Shown here: positions 11,567 to 23,503 of the stretch, piece by piece
Position numbering within the stretch: position 1 is the first letter of the stretch
Layout of the letters: each line of letters starts with the position of its first letter
From: Xylogone sp. PMI_703
Lineage: Eukaryota; Ascomycota; Leotiomycetes
NCBI GenBank assembly: GCA_021399445.1
Contig: JAJTUQ010000003.1
Coordinates: 2,046,001-2,110,000 of the forward strand
Direction of reading: 5' to 3'
Length of the DNA: 64,000 nucleotides
Notes under the pieces: model-generated
What the model was told of the DNA's origin: nothing
Database searches by the model: none
What the model saw: the letters and a program-made list of their open reading frames with translations, nothing else
Program-made: the position numbers and the translations under genes

Positions 11567-12203
11567 ATGGCTGTCGAAGGGCAATGCAACTGCGGGAAGA
11601 TAAAGGTTATACTCCCAACACAGCCTGACTCTTGCGTATTGTGTTTCTGGTCAGCCTACAGCTTAGCGGCGTCTTCAATCCATGCGCTTACAATCTCGTA
11701 ATAGTGATAACTGCCGGCGATCTGGTGGCTGTGAGTCCTTTACAAGCCAGAAGATATCGACATTGAAGCACATGTAACTAAAACACTGTATTTAGTATCG
11801 TCGGTCAATTATATTCTCAAAACGTCCAGCGTTTCCATACAGGATCCCATCAAGGCTTTAAAGAGCTATCCAGATAACAATACCATCAACGGAGAAACAA
11901 TATTGGTGCGTGATCTTTATGGTGCTGCTCCTATATGGAGCTGCAGATAATGAATGCTAATACCACTTTCGCGCTCGCAGCGGCACTTTTGTTCGACATG
12001 TGGAAGGTATATTATCCCGAAGATCTTACTTTGGAATTTAATAAATCTGAGTAATCTCTTTTCGTAGCCCGATTTTCAGTTTAAATCCAGGGAAGCCTGA
12101 CACCAGTATCGTCAAGGCATCATTATTCGACAACATCCCCGCGCCATCCAACCAAATCTTCACCGAGAAGAAACCAGACTGGTTAGGAGAGATTGGACAC
12201 TAA
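11567..12203 (+). pseudogene. GFA/CENP-V-family zinc protein with a single frameshift
   Basis: Relatives of glutathione-dependent formaldehyde-activating enzyme bind two zinc ions through cysteines. Exons 11567-11730, 11843-11905, 11981-12006 and 12068-12203 splice cleanly into GFA features: EGQCNCGKIKV, YNLVIVITAGDL, SYPDNNT, RHFCSTCGSPI (formed across the third intron) and the terminal FTEKKPDWLGEIGH. Exon 1 is 164 bp, one base short of a whole number of codons, so the frame slips between about 11650 and 11672. That is exactly where relatives carry the HCxxC zinc ligands; only one cysteine (VLCF) remains there. All splice sites are intact, so the damage is recent or is a sequence error. Confidence 0.7.
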
Positions 12204-12719
12204 AAAGAGCTGGGAATAACTTTTGTATTTGGGTTTTTGTATCTATAGTGGGAGGGGGAAGGGGAGGGCGAAGACAGGCCTCGATTGAGTAATGCACAAA
12301 ATTAATAAGCGGTGAATAAATAGATGATTTCTTGCAGCTTCCAACGTAGATAGTAGTAGTGGATCGGTATCTGAACACCTCAATTGGATACTCCGATACT
12401 ATCAGGGGACTTCCCCTGTCAGAAACTGTGCTTACACAATGGTATTATATTTAAATATGGGGAATCCCGCGGAATCCCACTGCAAAGTAGTACCGTATTT
12501 GTCGTGTAATGCATGATCAAAAGCTTTGTACCATACAATTCATATACACTTCAGTCTTTTTTCTGCACAATAACCAGTGTTAAATTCTGACTTCCCCACA
12601 ATGGCCGCTTCAATCACATGACTTGTATCTAATCACTTCTTCCCCCGCTCGAGATCATTACCATTATCTTCTTTGTCTTCTTTGTCATCTTCCATTTCTC
12701 TAGCTAGAATTGTGTCATA
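12204..12719. other. Spacer and probable promoter of the Zn2Cys6 regulator
   Basis: The GFA-like gene reads into this spacer, and the regulator reads out of it in the same direction. A pyrimidine-rich run at about 12640-12700 lies just before the regulator start, as is common for fungal promoters. Nothing else was recognised. Confidence 0.4.
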
Positions 12720-15090
12720 ATGTTTACTACCTTTGTGAGCGTCCCCCGAAATACGGCTTCTGACCAGCAAGCTGCCTCATCTAATACGACTGCTGCGACT
12801 GGTCCAACAAACTCATCACGACCAAAGCGTATCCAGGTGGCTCGAGCCTGCGACTGGTGCCGAGTGCATCGCATCAAGTGTGATAGCGGCTACCCCTGTC
12901 GCAACTGCCAGAGAAGGGGTGGTGATTGTAGCAAGGATGGCTCGAGGAAGACCCAGACGCTCCCCGACGCGGTCCGGTCAGTGGCCCATAACTACGCATT
13001 CTCCCAGATATAGTGAGTGGCAAGAAGTCCGGGCTAACACTTATTAAAGAGAAATTGAACGTTTACGAGGACGAATTCGAGAGCTGGAAGAACGACTCGA
13101 GACTCCAAACCATTCTATCAGCCATCTATCGTCTACTCCTGATACAACTAGAATCCAAGAGGGACCAAGCAAGTTTTGGCAGGGGATTCACACTCCCACG
13201 GCCCAGTCAGATCGAAGCCAGTGGTATGGCCCGTCGTCTTCTTTCTATTTTATCGGTCGTATGAAGGCATATCTAGCTACGGTGCTTGAGCAACCTCATT
13301 CGGATCCTCCTATGCAACTCGATTCCGCGAGCAATGTGTTTCCTAGTATAATGTCCCTCCAGCAAACCAACAGCAAGCCTGAAGGAAGCCCCATATCAGC
13401 AAGCCTTTTAACAAATGGCACCTACCTGACTGGAACGCAGGAAGATTACTTCTTGGGGCTGTTTTGGCAGTCCTACCATTCAACAATTCAGATTGTGGAT
13501 GAGACGGCATTTCGTGAGCACTACCGATCCTTATGGCAGACGTCTTCCCCCTCTCGGAAACCCTCAGCTTTAGTGGACATCATCCTCGCACTTTGCATGC
13601 AGTATGGACTGGCCTTTGCCACGCGGACTAATGATGGTATGGAACCCATATTAGATGTGGATAATGGTGACGCAAGCATTGCTGGGCGACAATACTATCT
13701 TCGGTCACAGATGCTGTTAACTTCGGAACTCGAAAGTCCATCTATCATGACTCTACAGTGTCATATCTTCTCTGTCGTCTATTTATGCAATGCCTCCTTT
13801 TTGAACATGGCACACAGCACCCTGGCCCTAGCCGTGCGGACAGGTCACATCCTAGGTCTACATCTCGAACCTCCAGATGACATGCCTCGAGCAGAAAGAG
13901 AGCTGCGCAAGCGACTATGGTGGACCTTATTCGCCATTGAGACCAAGCACTGTATGAAGTTGGGACGACCTTGGTGTACTCCGATATCTAAAGCAATCTG
14001 CCAACTTCCTGCTGATGATCGCGAGTTATCACTGCTCTCCGGCTCTAATTTTGCCTCATATGGTAACAATGTGACTTGGTTAACATATAACTTGCTCAAC
14101 ACCAAGCTGCTACTTGCCGCTCGTGATGTGTACGTCGCCTTCTTCGATAAGTATGCTGACATCCTCGCTGTTAATGATGGGATGATTCCGTACGAAGACT
14201 CACGACCCTTGGAAGATTGTGCACAATATATGATTTCTCAGATGGATGCTCTCCACCTCTGGCGGCGTGAAGTACCTCATGCTATGAAGACCATGCGAAA
14301 GAATTCAGGTGAACCTCTCTCCGTCGACCGATCCGACCTTGATGTTGAGCTCTTCGCCCCTCTCTGGCTCCAGCGGCAACGCCTCCTCCTTGAGCTCCTT
14401 TACCACAATCTCTGTATGAATTTGTATCGCCCTTTTATCTGTTTTCCACCTATGGCTACAACTAATACCATCGCACCTTTTTCAACTCCACTTTCTTTAC
14501 CGTCATCTATGTCCATTAGCAGATCAGAAAGCATGCCTCTCACTGTAGGCCATGCTCTCTCATGCGTCAACCATGCAATCGCCATCACGCACATTATGCA
14601 TCAAATTCTAACATCCACCAACATCCTCAGTAGCTGGCTTGAAGCCTTCCAGTGGCAATGGAATGCCACCTTGACTATCATTGGCTTCATTCTTGCATAC
14701 CCAGTCTCTCCATTCACACCGTTGGCCCGTAATGCGATTGATTACGCCATCATAGTCTTCGAGAACTTTGGTAGCACCTTCGCGGTCGCTGCCAGTGCTG
14801 CCAATGTGACGCGTGATCTAGTTGCTACAGCCGACTTTCTTATTGATCGATTCCGTCCTAGGTTGACATCCTCAACACCTCCACCGCATAGCAGCCCAGA
14901 TTACCAAGAGGCAGTGAATCTGAACACCATAAATCAAGTTATCCTTCCTTCAGACGATCCTCCGTCAACAATGCTGCAAGCAGCCAACGACACAATAGAT
15001 TTGGCCTTCTCAATAGACTCATGGAATGGTTTCGATCAGCTCTATACGGAGACAGATCTTCGGAATGTGTGGAATTTGACCCAAGAGTAG
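12720..15090 (+). CDS. Zn2Cys6 fungal transcription factor
   Basis: DNA-binding regulator with an N-terminal binuclear zinc cluster. Exons 12720-12976 and 13050-15090 (73-bp intron) give 765 residues. Cysteines at 44, 47, 54, 60, 63 and 70 follow the spacing C-x2-C-x6-C-x5-C-x2-C-x6-C. The intron removal joins DAVR to EIERLRGRIRELEERL, a short coiled coil for dimer formation, which confirms the splice. The middle region holds the fungal_trans homology: YFLGLFWQSYHSTIQIVDE, GLHLEPPDDMPRAERELRKR and LWWTLFAIETKHCMKLGRP. Target genes are unknown. Nearest candidates are the broken GFA gene upstream and the convergent alcohol dehydrogenase downstream, which is only suggestive. Confidence 0.92.
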
Positions 15091-15370
15091 CGGTGGGTGA
15101 GCCGATAGCTATATATAGGTTAATCACACACATACGATCGGGATGTGATAGATGCGAAAACTAACTTTCGTGTTATCGCTTCGAGTCGGTAGAGAGTTGC
15201 TTAATCTAGCTATATTACGAGCCTATATTTATTTCACACAAAGGCGCCTGCCTACTCCTCCAAAAGACACACCCTATTTTCCCAGAATGGACATGAGGTT
15301 TTCGCGTCGACGATTCACTATTCTACCCGTGCGGTATATCTAACAGTGCCCTGGTCACCATCAATTCTAT

Positions 15371-16902
15371 TTAACCCATGGTTATGACCGATCGAAACCG
15401 AACTGTTCCCTTCAACATGGCTTCTACGAAGAACTAAGTTAGTCTAGAGACCAAAACTGAACTCGATATGCTGTTCTGCAAAGTAGCACTTACCGTATGC
15501 CTCATTGGCTCTCTCCAATGGGAACTTCTCGACCATACAATTGATGTTCTGTAGTTCAGTGAATTGGATTGCTTCTTCTGAATCGGTGGCATGGCCACTG
15601 GGCCAACATTGGATCGAAATACCGTGGTTGAGCTAGCGTGACATTGCATTCAATGAGTAAAATACTTCTAAAGCCACCTCCCTATTGTGAATAACAAAAA
15701 ATTAGGGTTAAGACATACCATGATACCGGTGTTGACACGAAGTTCAATATCTATTCGCAAGTACGGAGAGTGTTAACAATAACGACCTATTAAGCTCAGT
15801 GGAGTTCACTCCGTGTTCACTTACCAGGCAAAATGAGGAGCTTGCCTAAAATTCCGAGTCCTTTTAATAACGATCCTGCGACTGAAGCACTAGGTGCCGT
15901 TAAAACAATCAACGCAGCGCCACCAAGGCTCTGTAATGCATCCCCAGCATCGTCTTTGCTGGTGTCGATGTATTCGTGCGCCCCGAGTTCCCGGGCGAAC
16001 TTCTCCTTCTTATCGTCGCGTGATAGTGCTACAACGCGGTATCCAAACCGGTTAGCATACTGAATAGCGAGGTGACCGAGTCCTCCAAGGCCTTGAATGG
16101 CAACTGTCGAGCCTGGAGGGATATTCATGTGCCTCATTGAATTGAAAACTGTCACACCCGCACACAGGATGGGAGCATACCGAGCAGCATCGGCGTGAGA
16201 TGGAATGTGGACGGAAGCTTCCGCGCGGAGGATACAGTACTCAGCGTCTGCCCCGTGTCATAATTTCAGTCAGCATTTCTCTTTCACCTTTCCATCTAGC
16301 AAATGATGCTCAAGCACGGGAAAGGCCAACAGAAGCAACGGAAGAAAAGTTGTAGCATACATCCACCGCCTTTGGTAACACCATTGACAAGTTGATTATC
16401 GCACATCTGGTAAAATCCTTTTTTGCATGCACCGCAGGTCCCTATATATATGAATAAAGAAATAGAAGAGTTAGCTTCTCATAATCTCATTATCAACAAG
16501 GGATGCCGTCCTACAAAAGACCCTCAGCAATACATACCATCATGACCTCCGTGCCAACCACCGCCAATGCGATCATCTACCGCCCACCCTGATACCCCAT
16601 CACCAACCGCCGCAACTCGTCCAATTATTTCATGTCCTGGAACCTGTGGACTAAAGGTGAACTATCATCAGCTGATCCATCTTGTCTAAATTTCTCACGT
16701 TATAAGGCAAGAGGGGGATCACATACAATCCTTTTCCCATAACATTATTCTGCGCACAGATATCCGAGAAACACACGCCGCATGCCTCAACTTTAACTAA
16801 AAGCTCTCCTGGTCCGGGAAGTACCAGCCTTACTTCCTCAATGACCAGATGGCCTCCGGCTTCTTTGAATACCGCTTGCTTGAATGCTTGAGGAAGACCC
16901 AT
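15371..16902 (-). CDS. Zinc-dependent medium-chain alcohol dehydrogenase
   Basis: Oxidises a primary or secondary alcohol with NAD(P)+ (or the reverse). Seven exons fit: 16902-16727, 16650-16538, 16441-16361, 16247-15825, 15750-15719, 15632-15494 and 15423-15371, giving 338 residues. Catalytic zinc ligands lie in EACGVCFSDIC and VPGHEIIG. A structural-zinc cysteine set is in GTCGACKKGFYQMC, with one fewer cysteine than in classic enzymes. The Rossmann signature VAIQGLGGLGHLAIQYA binds the cofactor, and the C-terminus has WPSGHATDSEEAIQF and RFRSVITMG. The motif GFPQVPGHE appears only when the first intron ends at the TTTAG at 16651, which fixes that border. There is no targeting signal, so it is probably cytosolic. 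It is convergent with the Zn2Cys6 gene. Confidence 0.9.
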
Positions 16903-17582
16903 TTTCCCTATATCTCTGGGTCAGTTAGATGTAGCTATGGAGACGTCAATACCGTTTAAAGAGCTTGATGCGTCGTTCTGATACACTATTGACTGAGAAT
17001 TCATTTGTTGTAAATAGTTATTTCTTAATATATCCCTCCTGCTATCTGCCGTCGTTTTGTGTTATATTGAGCCTCGCCTGCTATTCTCGAAGGGGTAGCC
17101 GGAGCGCGCAGATCACTATCTGTCTCCCGCCGTAACTTGAATAATTCTCGTGGATTTATTAATTTATAATGCTTTGCCAGAAGTTTCTCTTTAATTAATA
17201 ATATAATTATCACGAATTTCTAGATTTTATCCAAGTCTGGAGTATCGGAGGCATTCCCAAAGAGGCGTAGATGGTATACAAAGTGCTCAGTTGCGACGAA
17301 CTCCGGAAACTCCTTTTGGATGCTCCTTTGCTCTGCCTTAAATGTTCCGAACATAGCTTATAAACAAATCAGATTAAGTTATTTTCTATGCACCCTATAA
17401 TTTATACTGTACATTATGTCTTGAAAGGCTATGCATTATCGTAAGGCAGGTCAAGAAAAATACGTGCTAACATCATTTTAGCCGTCACGATGTGCACCTA
17501 TATCAAAATCGCTGTTTTAGACTAAATCTGATATATTACATACTAATCTATATCATGGAAACAAATCATCTATCTTTTCTCA
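16903..17582. other. AT-rich spacer with a repeat remnant
   Basis: The spacer separates the alcohol dehydrogenase and aquaporin, transcribed away from each other, so it contains both promoters. The 21-mer at 17299-17319 is an inverted match to 10946-10966. No gene was seen. Confidence 0.45.
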
Positions 17583-18745
17583 ATGTCGCTCAACGAAAAG
17601 GGCATATCGCCGGGTCGAGAATCGATAGATCCAGAGTCACAAAATCATAATTACCACGCTACTAGAAGGCGTAGCTTTGCTAGCCATCCATTCTCTAACC
17701 GGATAGCCAAGACTCAGGATCGTGAAGTTGACACCAGCTGCCCTCAAAATGCAAATATTCTCAAATCAATACCAGACACACCAGCAGCCCATCTCCATTG
17801 GCGACAAAGCCTCGATCTTCACGGATTTCTGGATCCAAATCTCTGGCGCCGCGCAACTATAGAAGCCGTTGGTATGAGTGAATATACCTTTTATGTGAAA
17901 ATATTGAGAAGTTATGACTGTATGGCTGACTGGAATGGATATATAGGCAGCATGATGTTGGATTTTGTGAGTATGTGGATTGGTACATATCCAGCATCGC
18001 TAGCACCTCAGACTACATTACCAATATCAGGGGTTTATGGAACACCGCAGTTCCTTGGACCGCTCGTCGCTGGGATTACGAATTTGCTGCTCCTGATGCT
18101 GTTCATATATACAACGGGCACTTTTTCTGGAGCACACTTGAACCCGAGCATTACGATGGCCATGTTTTTTGCCCGTCTTATCACATTGCCTTGCTTGATT
18201 CTTTATGTATCGGCACATACTATTGGTGCTACCTTGGCTGGGCTTGCACTTCGGACAGCGTACGGATCGAACAACTACGCGGTTGGAGGATGTAACATCG
18301 ACCCTACGCTGATCCCTACTAGGGAGGCACTTGTTCTTGAATTCATGTTTACCTTCACTTTGATATTTTTAGCGTTTGGGGTAGGCCTAGATCCAAGGCA
18401 GGCGTCAGTATATGGTAATATACTCTCTCCCTGGGTGGTTGGAATTGCCTTAGGTGTTTTGAGCTTTGGCTCTTCATTCACAAGAACTGGATATGGAGGT
18501 GCCTGTGAGTTTTGCGTTTTGTTATGGATCTTCATGATAGAGTTGCTAATATCACGCTTTAGCTATGAACCCAGCGCGGTGTTTTGGTGTCTATATTGGT
18601 ATCGGATTTCCATCATACCATTGGATACACTGGGTTAGAAATACAATATGTACTATTCTCATAGAATTAGCTAACAATTTGACAGGTAGGTCCAATTACC
18701 GTATCAATTGTTCATGGGCTAGTTTATTATTTGGTGCTTCCTTAA
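17583..18745 (+). CDS. Aquaporin / MIP-family channel with a long N-terminus
   Basis: Membrane channel for water or small neutral solutes. Exons 17583-17871, 17947-18504, 18563-18633 and 18686-18745 give 325 residues. About 90 hydrophilic residues come before the first helix, a feature of fungal aquaporin and aquaglyceroporin subgroups. The two half-helix motifs are GAHLNPSITM (NPS rather than NPA) and SMNPARCFG; the second NPA forms only after intron 2 is removed. The first intron is open in frame, so a retained-intron form is possible. The protein ends soon after the sixth helix (HGLVYYLVLP). The loop after the second NPA is not of the clear glycerol-channel type, so the substrate is open. 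Confidence 0.85.
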
Positions 18746-19720
18746 GAATATTATCAGCTTCCCACTTGCGTGGCCTTTATATACGAGCTATGGTGGGGTG
18801 TGGGAGAAGGCCCCTCCGTGATTTGGGAATTTAGGAAATGACTACTAGACACTTCAAATCGATTTCTCCGCGATAGGGTTATGTAAAACTGCCCAGCACC
18901 GCTGGATAATAGATGTAGCTTGACGAAAGATTATGGCAGCAATGTATGCGTAATGGTAGCAATTGGTCGTTTGGATACCAATGGAATCAGACAAACTGTA
19001 CTAAGGTCAAGACCGAGTATTTTCAAGCACTTCAATGTCTTACTTCTGACACGTATCGCCTTTTATGCCTTATATGCAGCCGGTATACAAATGAGTAGGA
19101 TCGATTGTACTCATGTCGAAACGGCCATAAGGTTATCCTTAATGGGTCGCATGTTGCGCTATACTAATGAATAGTAATCACTTGTGCGGTGAGAAGTAAA
19201 CGGTTTACTGCGGTAAGCAGCCTTCATTTCTGGTCATTTCCTCCTACTCGGTGGACGTAAGTGTGACCACATAGCAAGTGTAACCATTCGGGTTTTACCC
19301 GTGAAAGCATTTGAATTCGAAGAATGGCCCCTTCATACACCCCACATCTTTATTAGAGTTTTCTTAAGTCGAATCTACAGCGAATTTCGGTGATCCGATC
19401 TCCTGGGAGTCAGATTATGCATTCTCCTAGCGTGTTAACAGATTTCAAGTGCAGCCGAGACATGGAGCAGTGCTGGCTGCTTACTATAGTATAATAACTT
19501 TAGACTACCAAACTCTGCACGTCTCAAAGCGGCTAACTATTTTTGATAGAAGTACATCATCTTTAAGTTTACCGCTATCCGCCTGAGTCCGCTGTGGTCC
19601 GCCGAAGTCCGTATCTACGGAGTTGAGTGAGTGATGTTGTGCTGAGGGATAAATACGCAAACATGAACATTATTTCTCCTTCAAGTAGGCTGAAGAGAGC
19701 ATCTATCAACTTAAATCATT
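18746..19720. other. Spacer, nothing recognised
   Basis: This 975-bp stretch between aquaporin and hydrolase has only short open frames without recognisable domains. The last 150 bp are likely the hydrolase promoter. Confidence 0.4.
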
Positions 19721-20587
19721 ATGACTGCAGAAAAACCAACCATAGTCTTTGTTCCAGGAGCATGGCACACTCCAAATGCATTTGACCTAGTCTTGCCGTT
19801 TTTACATGCTGAATCGTATAGAACTACCAGTGTGCATTTCCCAAGTGCAGGCGTAACACCAGGCCACTCGGACTTTTCAGGAGATGTAGCCGCTATTCGG
19901 ACGGTAGTGTCTGGCCTCGTGGCTCTTGGGAGGGAAGTCGTTATTGTGGCACACTCGTACGGTGGGACCCCTACATCAGAAGCAGTCAAAGGACTGGGCA
20001 AGGAGGAGCGCCAACTTCAAGGACTTCCAGGTGGCATCACATTTCTCGTTTATATCTCCGCTATCATTCCGAAAGTTGGCGTACATGCGGTTGGTTCGTT
20101 GATTACTAAATCACGGCCAATAAAGCCAGAAACGAGAGATAATGGCGTAAGTGCATGGGCAAATAACTGGTAAAGATTTTGTCTAAAACTTTTCAATTTT
20201 TTAGGATGGAACATCAACTGTCACTAATCCTAAAGAATGTTTTTATCACGATATAGATGAGGCGGATGCTGAGTTTTGGTCCAGCCTTCTTCAAACTCAG
20301 TCAATCGGGTTAGTCAAATACCACTCGTTTCATAATTCTGTAGCTGATAAAGACGAATGTGAAGGACTATCTTATCACCACTGACGTATGATGGCTATCG
20401 ATATATCCCCTCTGCTTATCTGCTCTGCGCTCAAGATCGGGCGATATCCGTTGAAACGCAGCGGGAACTGGTAGCTGATGCGGGGATCAAGATGACGAGG
20501 ACTATTGACACAGGTCATTCTCCATTTCTCTCACAGCCAAAGGAAGTTGCACAATTCATTCAGGACGTCATCAACAATTCTGTGTAA
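19721..20587 (+). CDS. Small alpha/beta-hydrolase (EstC/AB_hydrolase_6-like esterase)
   Basis: Probable esterase of a small secondary-type substrate. Exons 19721-20146, 20205-20308 and 20365-20587 (introns 58 and 56 bp) give 250 residues. FVPGAWHTP near the start forms the oxyanion loop, Ser79 sits in VAHSYGG as the nucleophile, and the catalytic His is in TGHSPFLSQP near the C-terminus. CAQDRAIS is in the usual position for the third catalytic residue or its neighbour. Length and motifs match fungal relatives of plant methylesterase-like enzymes. No signal peptide is present, so it is probably cytosolic. It lies 1.2 kb from the convergent P450, and the two could act on one product, but nothing ties them directly. 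Confidence 0.88.
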
Positions 20588-21820
20588 GGGGTGTGTGCCA
20601 TTAGGGGCCAAACTCGCATTCGCATTGGTCAAGACATCATTTCCCCAGGCTTACCTAACAATTAAAAGAGGATTATGTCATCTCATATAATTGTCAAGGA
20701 TTACGGCGCAGTGGTTAGGCTGGAGTGCATATAAATTGTATGGTGTAGTGACTCTATGAACTGCTAGTTACAATGTTCTGTGTGAACCCCTAAATCTCTG
20801 CTCGGCTAACCCCCTTAGTGCCTATTACATAAGCACTATTTCTGACAATAATACTCTCATTCGATCCTTATATCTTGAAACTCAATGACATTTCCTTGCT
20901 AGTTAGCACCTGAATGTGGTCTATTATTTCCTAGATGCAATCTCACAACAAGTCTAATAAATAGCCAAAATCGAGAAACGAACAAGGAATGTTAAAGACG
21001 TAGTACATCGATGGCGGGATGTAGATTATGACAGTATAAGGACACCATTAAGTTGGTGGTAATTTAATACCTTATTTAACCCTTTCATTCAGTATACTAC
21101 ATTAACAACATGAAAATCAAGGATAAAATTCTTCCCATCTCCTCCTTTTCTACACACCATGCAATTCCTCTTCCCCCAGATAAGAAGCTCAGCCACACGA
21201 GCCACAGAACCACATCACACATGATGTTAATGTGCCGTGTGGGCGTAGATAGCACACAAGCTTTTGGTTGTGCGTCCCGAGGGGTCGGATCCCGCATAAT
21301 ACTTATTGTACCTTCTCTATGGCTCGGGACGTGAGAGACGTACGGATGTATAGGAGCGTACACTATGCTTGCAATGATAGTCTACAGGAATGCCTCAAGA
21401 ATAATTATTCCGATAGTGGGGTTAGTAAGGCTTGGAAGGTATTTTGATGGTTGGGATTAGGCAGGGGATGAAGTAGAGAGATACGAGTTATCTTGTATAC
21501 AGGTAAGATCATGGGGTGAGGAGTGATTGGGAGTCGTTGGATTTATGGATTCTCCAACGCTTCTCAGTGGAAGTTAAAAGGCGCTTATTATCATAGCAGT
21601 GAGGTGGCATCTGTTCTAGATCGTTTATTACTGATATTAACTGCTTCAGTTGGTAGATTGTGAGCTTTACGAGCAATAGCAGGATAGACGGGCTAGAGTG
21701 GCGCTATTCCGGATCATTATATCAATCCGTATACAACCGGACTACAGTTCTATTTATTTTAACATAGGTAACTTAATGAATCTCTTAGCTGAAGAGAACC
21801 TCAGTTCAATAGCTACTAAC
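20588..21820. other. Spacer between convergent hydrolase and P450 genes
   Basis: No gene recognised. The open frames at about 21100-21360 on both strands mirror each other and lack family motifs. They are probably chance. Confidence 0.4.
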
Positions 21821-23503
21821 TCACCCTCGTACCGAGGTCAGTTTAACCATCAGTGGCGTCTTTTCCCACAAGCTATATATTTTGAGTGTTTTCATCCACT
21901 GATCATTAGCATCAGCCAATTCCATGTCAAAGTTCCAGATGACCCGCGCAAGAATCACTCTCATTTCCGCATATGCTAGACTATAGTCTTGGGTTAGCAA
22001 AAACATCCGCTGCATTACCGTTTCCGCTATGATACTCACTTCCTGCCAATACAGTTCCGCGGACCCATTGAAAAGGGCTGTGATGCACCTCTAGCATCCC
22101 CAGCATAGCGCGGGTCGCCCAACCACCGCTCGGGGACGAAGGAGTCTGGATCTTTCCAATTCTGGGCAGAGTGCGTTGACGCATAATGGTTTGCTATTAC
22201 TCTTGCCTGTGAAAAACGTTAGCTTCCTCATGTTGCAAGAGGCGGAACATAACCCACTCCTCCAGGAATGAAGTAACCGGAGATGGTGTCTCCTTGAGGA
22301 GGAGTGTTTCTTAGGCTGCCTATGGTAACAGGGGGGAATATACGCATTGCTTCATCTAGAACAGCGAGCATATACTGCAATGCGTTAACGCTAACCATAT
22401 TAATATCATCCTCCTTGTAAAAATGGCCTCTGACTTCGGCCTTAAGGCGTTCTAGCACTTCAGGGTGGTTAAGTAACAAATACGTCGCGCCAGAGAGTAG
22501 TGTAGCTGTGGTTTCACTACCTCCCAGCACCAGAATAGTTGACGTTGCCTCAATCTCAGGTAGACTCATCTCAGTCTCCTTGCCCTTATGACGCAGGATA
22601 TAGCCCAGGAAATCAGAACGCCCGGACTCAATCTCCATGCGACGGGCAACCTTCTGCGCCGTGAATCTTGCATTCTCCTCCATCTTCGCTGCAATCTGCT
22701 TGCGGAAAACCCAGAACATAATTCGCTTCAGAAATGGGAATAGCTCCAGATTACCAGCCACCACCATGGCCTTGACATTCGCGAAGACAAATTCTATCCA
22801 AGGATGGTATTCCCGCTTCTCCAGACAGCCGAAGGGCTCTCCGAACGTCAAATCGCCAATCAGGTCAAAAGTTGTCCAGTTGTACCATGCCACCATGTCT
22901 TGTGGGCCCTTTTTGGCACTGTCTCGTAGCCCTTCGATTAATGCATCAATATATTTCATCACAAGGGGCTCTTGTTCTCTCATCGCTTTCTCCGAAAATC
23001 CATGGGATAAGAGACGCCGGTAGCGCGAATGATCGGCATCACTTGGTGTGGTAAGGATGCCGTGAGTTCCGTTAGGAGAAGCCTGATAGACTGTGGCATC
23101 TTTCTTGAGGTTCCCTCTTCCTGGCTTATTTGTCAAGATGTCTTTATATGCGGCGGCGTTTGTGAAGGAAACGTGAACGGGGGAGTAGCGGACCGCTTCG
23201 CCGTATTTTTCATGTAACTTATGGAGGAGGTAAGTCTTGTCGCCTTTGAAGCCTGCTATTGTGTGTGGGATGTGAGATGCAGCATAGAGCTTCGGTCCAG
23301 GCAAGTGCGATAGTGGATGGAAGTAGGCATTGTATATTGCGATAACGAGTTGATGGACAAGAAACTGTGGACACAGTCAACAAGATGATTTTTAGCACGT
23401 GTCAGCTTTATGCCAATCTAACCGTAAAAATCAGACCTGCAAGTGCCGTGAACATCTGGCTGGCCACATCTCTGTCGCCTCGTAAATATGAGAAGTAGTC
23501 CAT
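21821..23503 (-). CDS. Cytochrome P450, CYP65-like (secondary-metabolism type)
   Basis: Heme monooxygenase anchored in the endoplasmic reticulum. Exons 23503-23423, 23364-22258, 22206-22040 and 21980-21821 give 504 residues, normal for the family. The first exon plus [20 protein letters not shown] forms the membrane anchor and the proline hinge (LPGPKLY). The I-helix is GGSETTAT, the ExxR motif is in [11 protein letters not shown], and the heme loop [17 protein letters not shown] is joined across the last intron, with the cysteine near residue 447. [16 protein letters not shown] is typical of the CYP65 group, which includes oxygenases of fungal terpenoid and polyketide pathways. No backbone synthase is in the window, so the product is unknown. 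Confidence 0.92.

Noticed and set aside
12977..13264. Separate small gene at 13013-13264 within the first Zn2Cys6 gene
   Set aside because: It is an out-of-frame shadow; the regulator's frame through the same bases encodes a coiled coil and continues into the main exon.
21821..23503. Complete secondary-metabolite cluster around the P450
   Set aside because: No polyketide synthase, non-ribosomal peptide synthetase, terpene cyclase or prenyltransferase signature exists in the window; family resemblance of one P450 is not enough.
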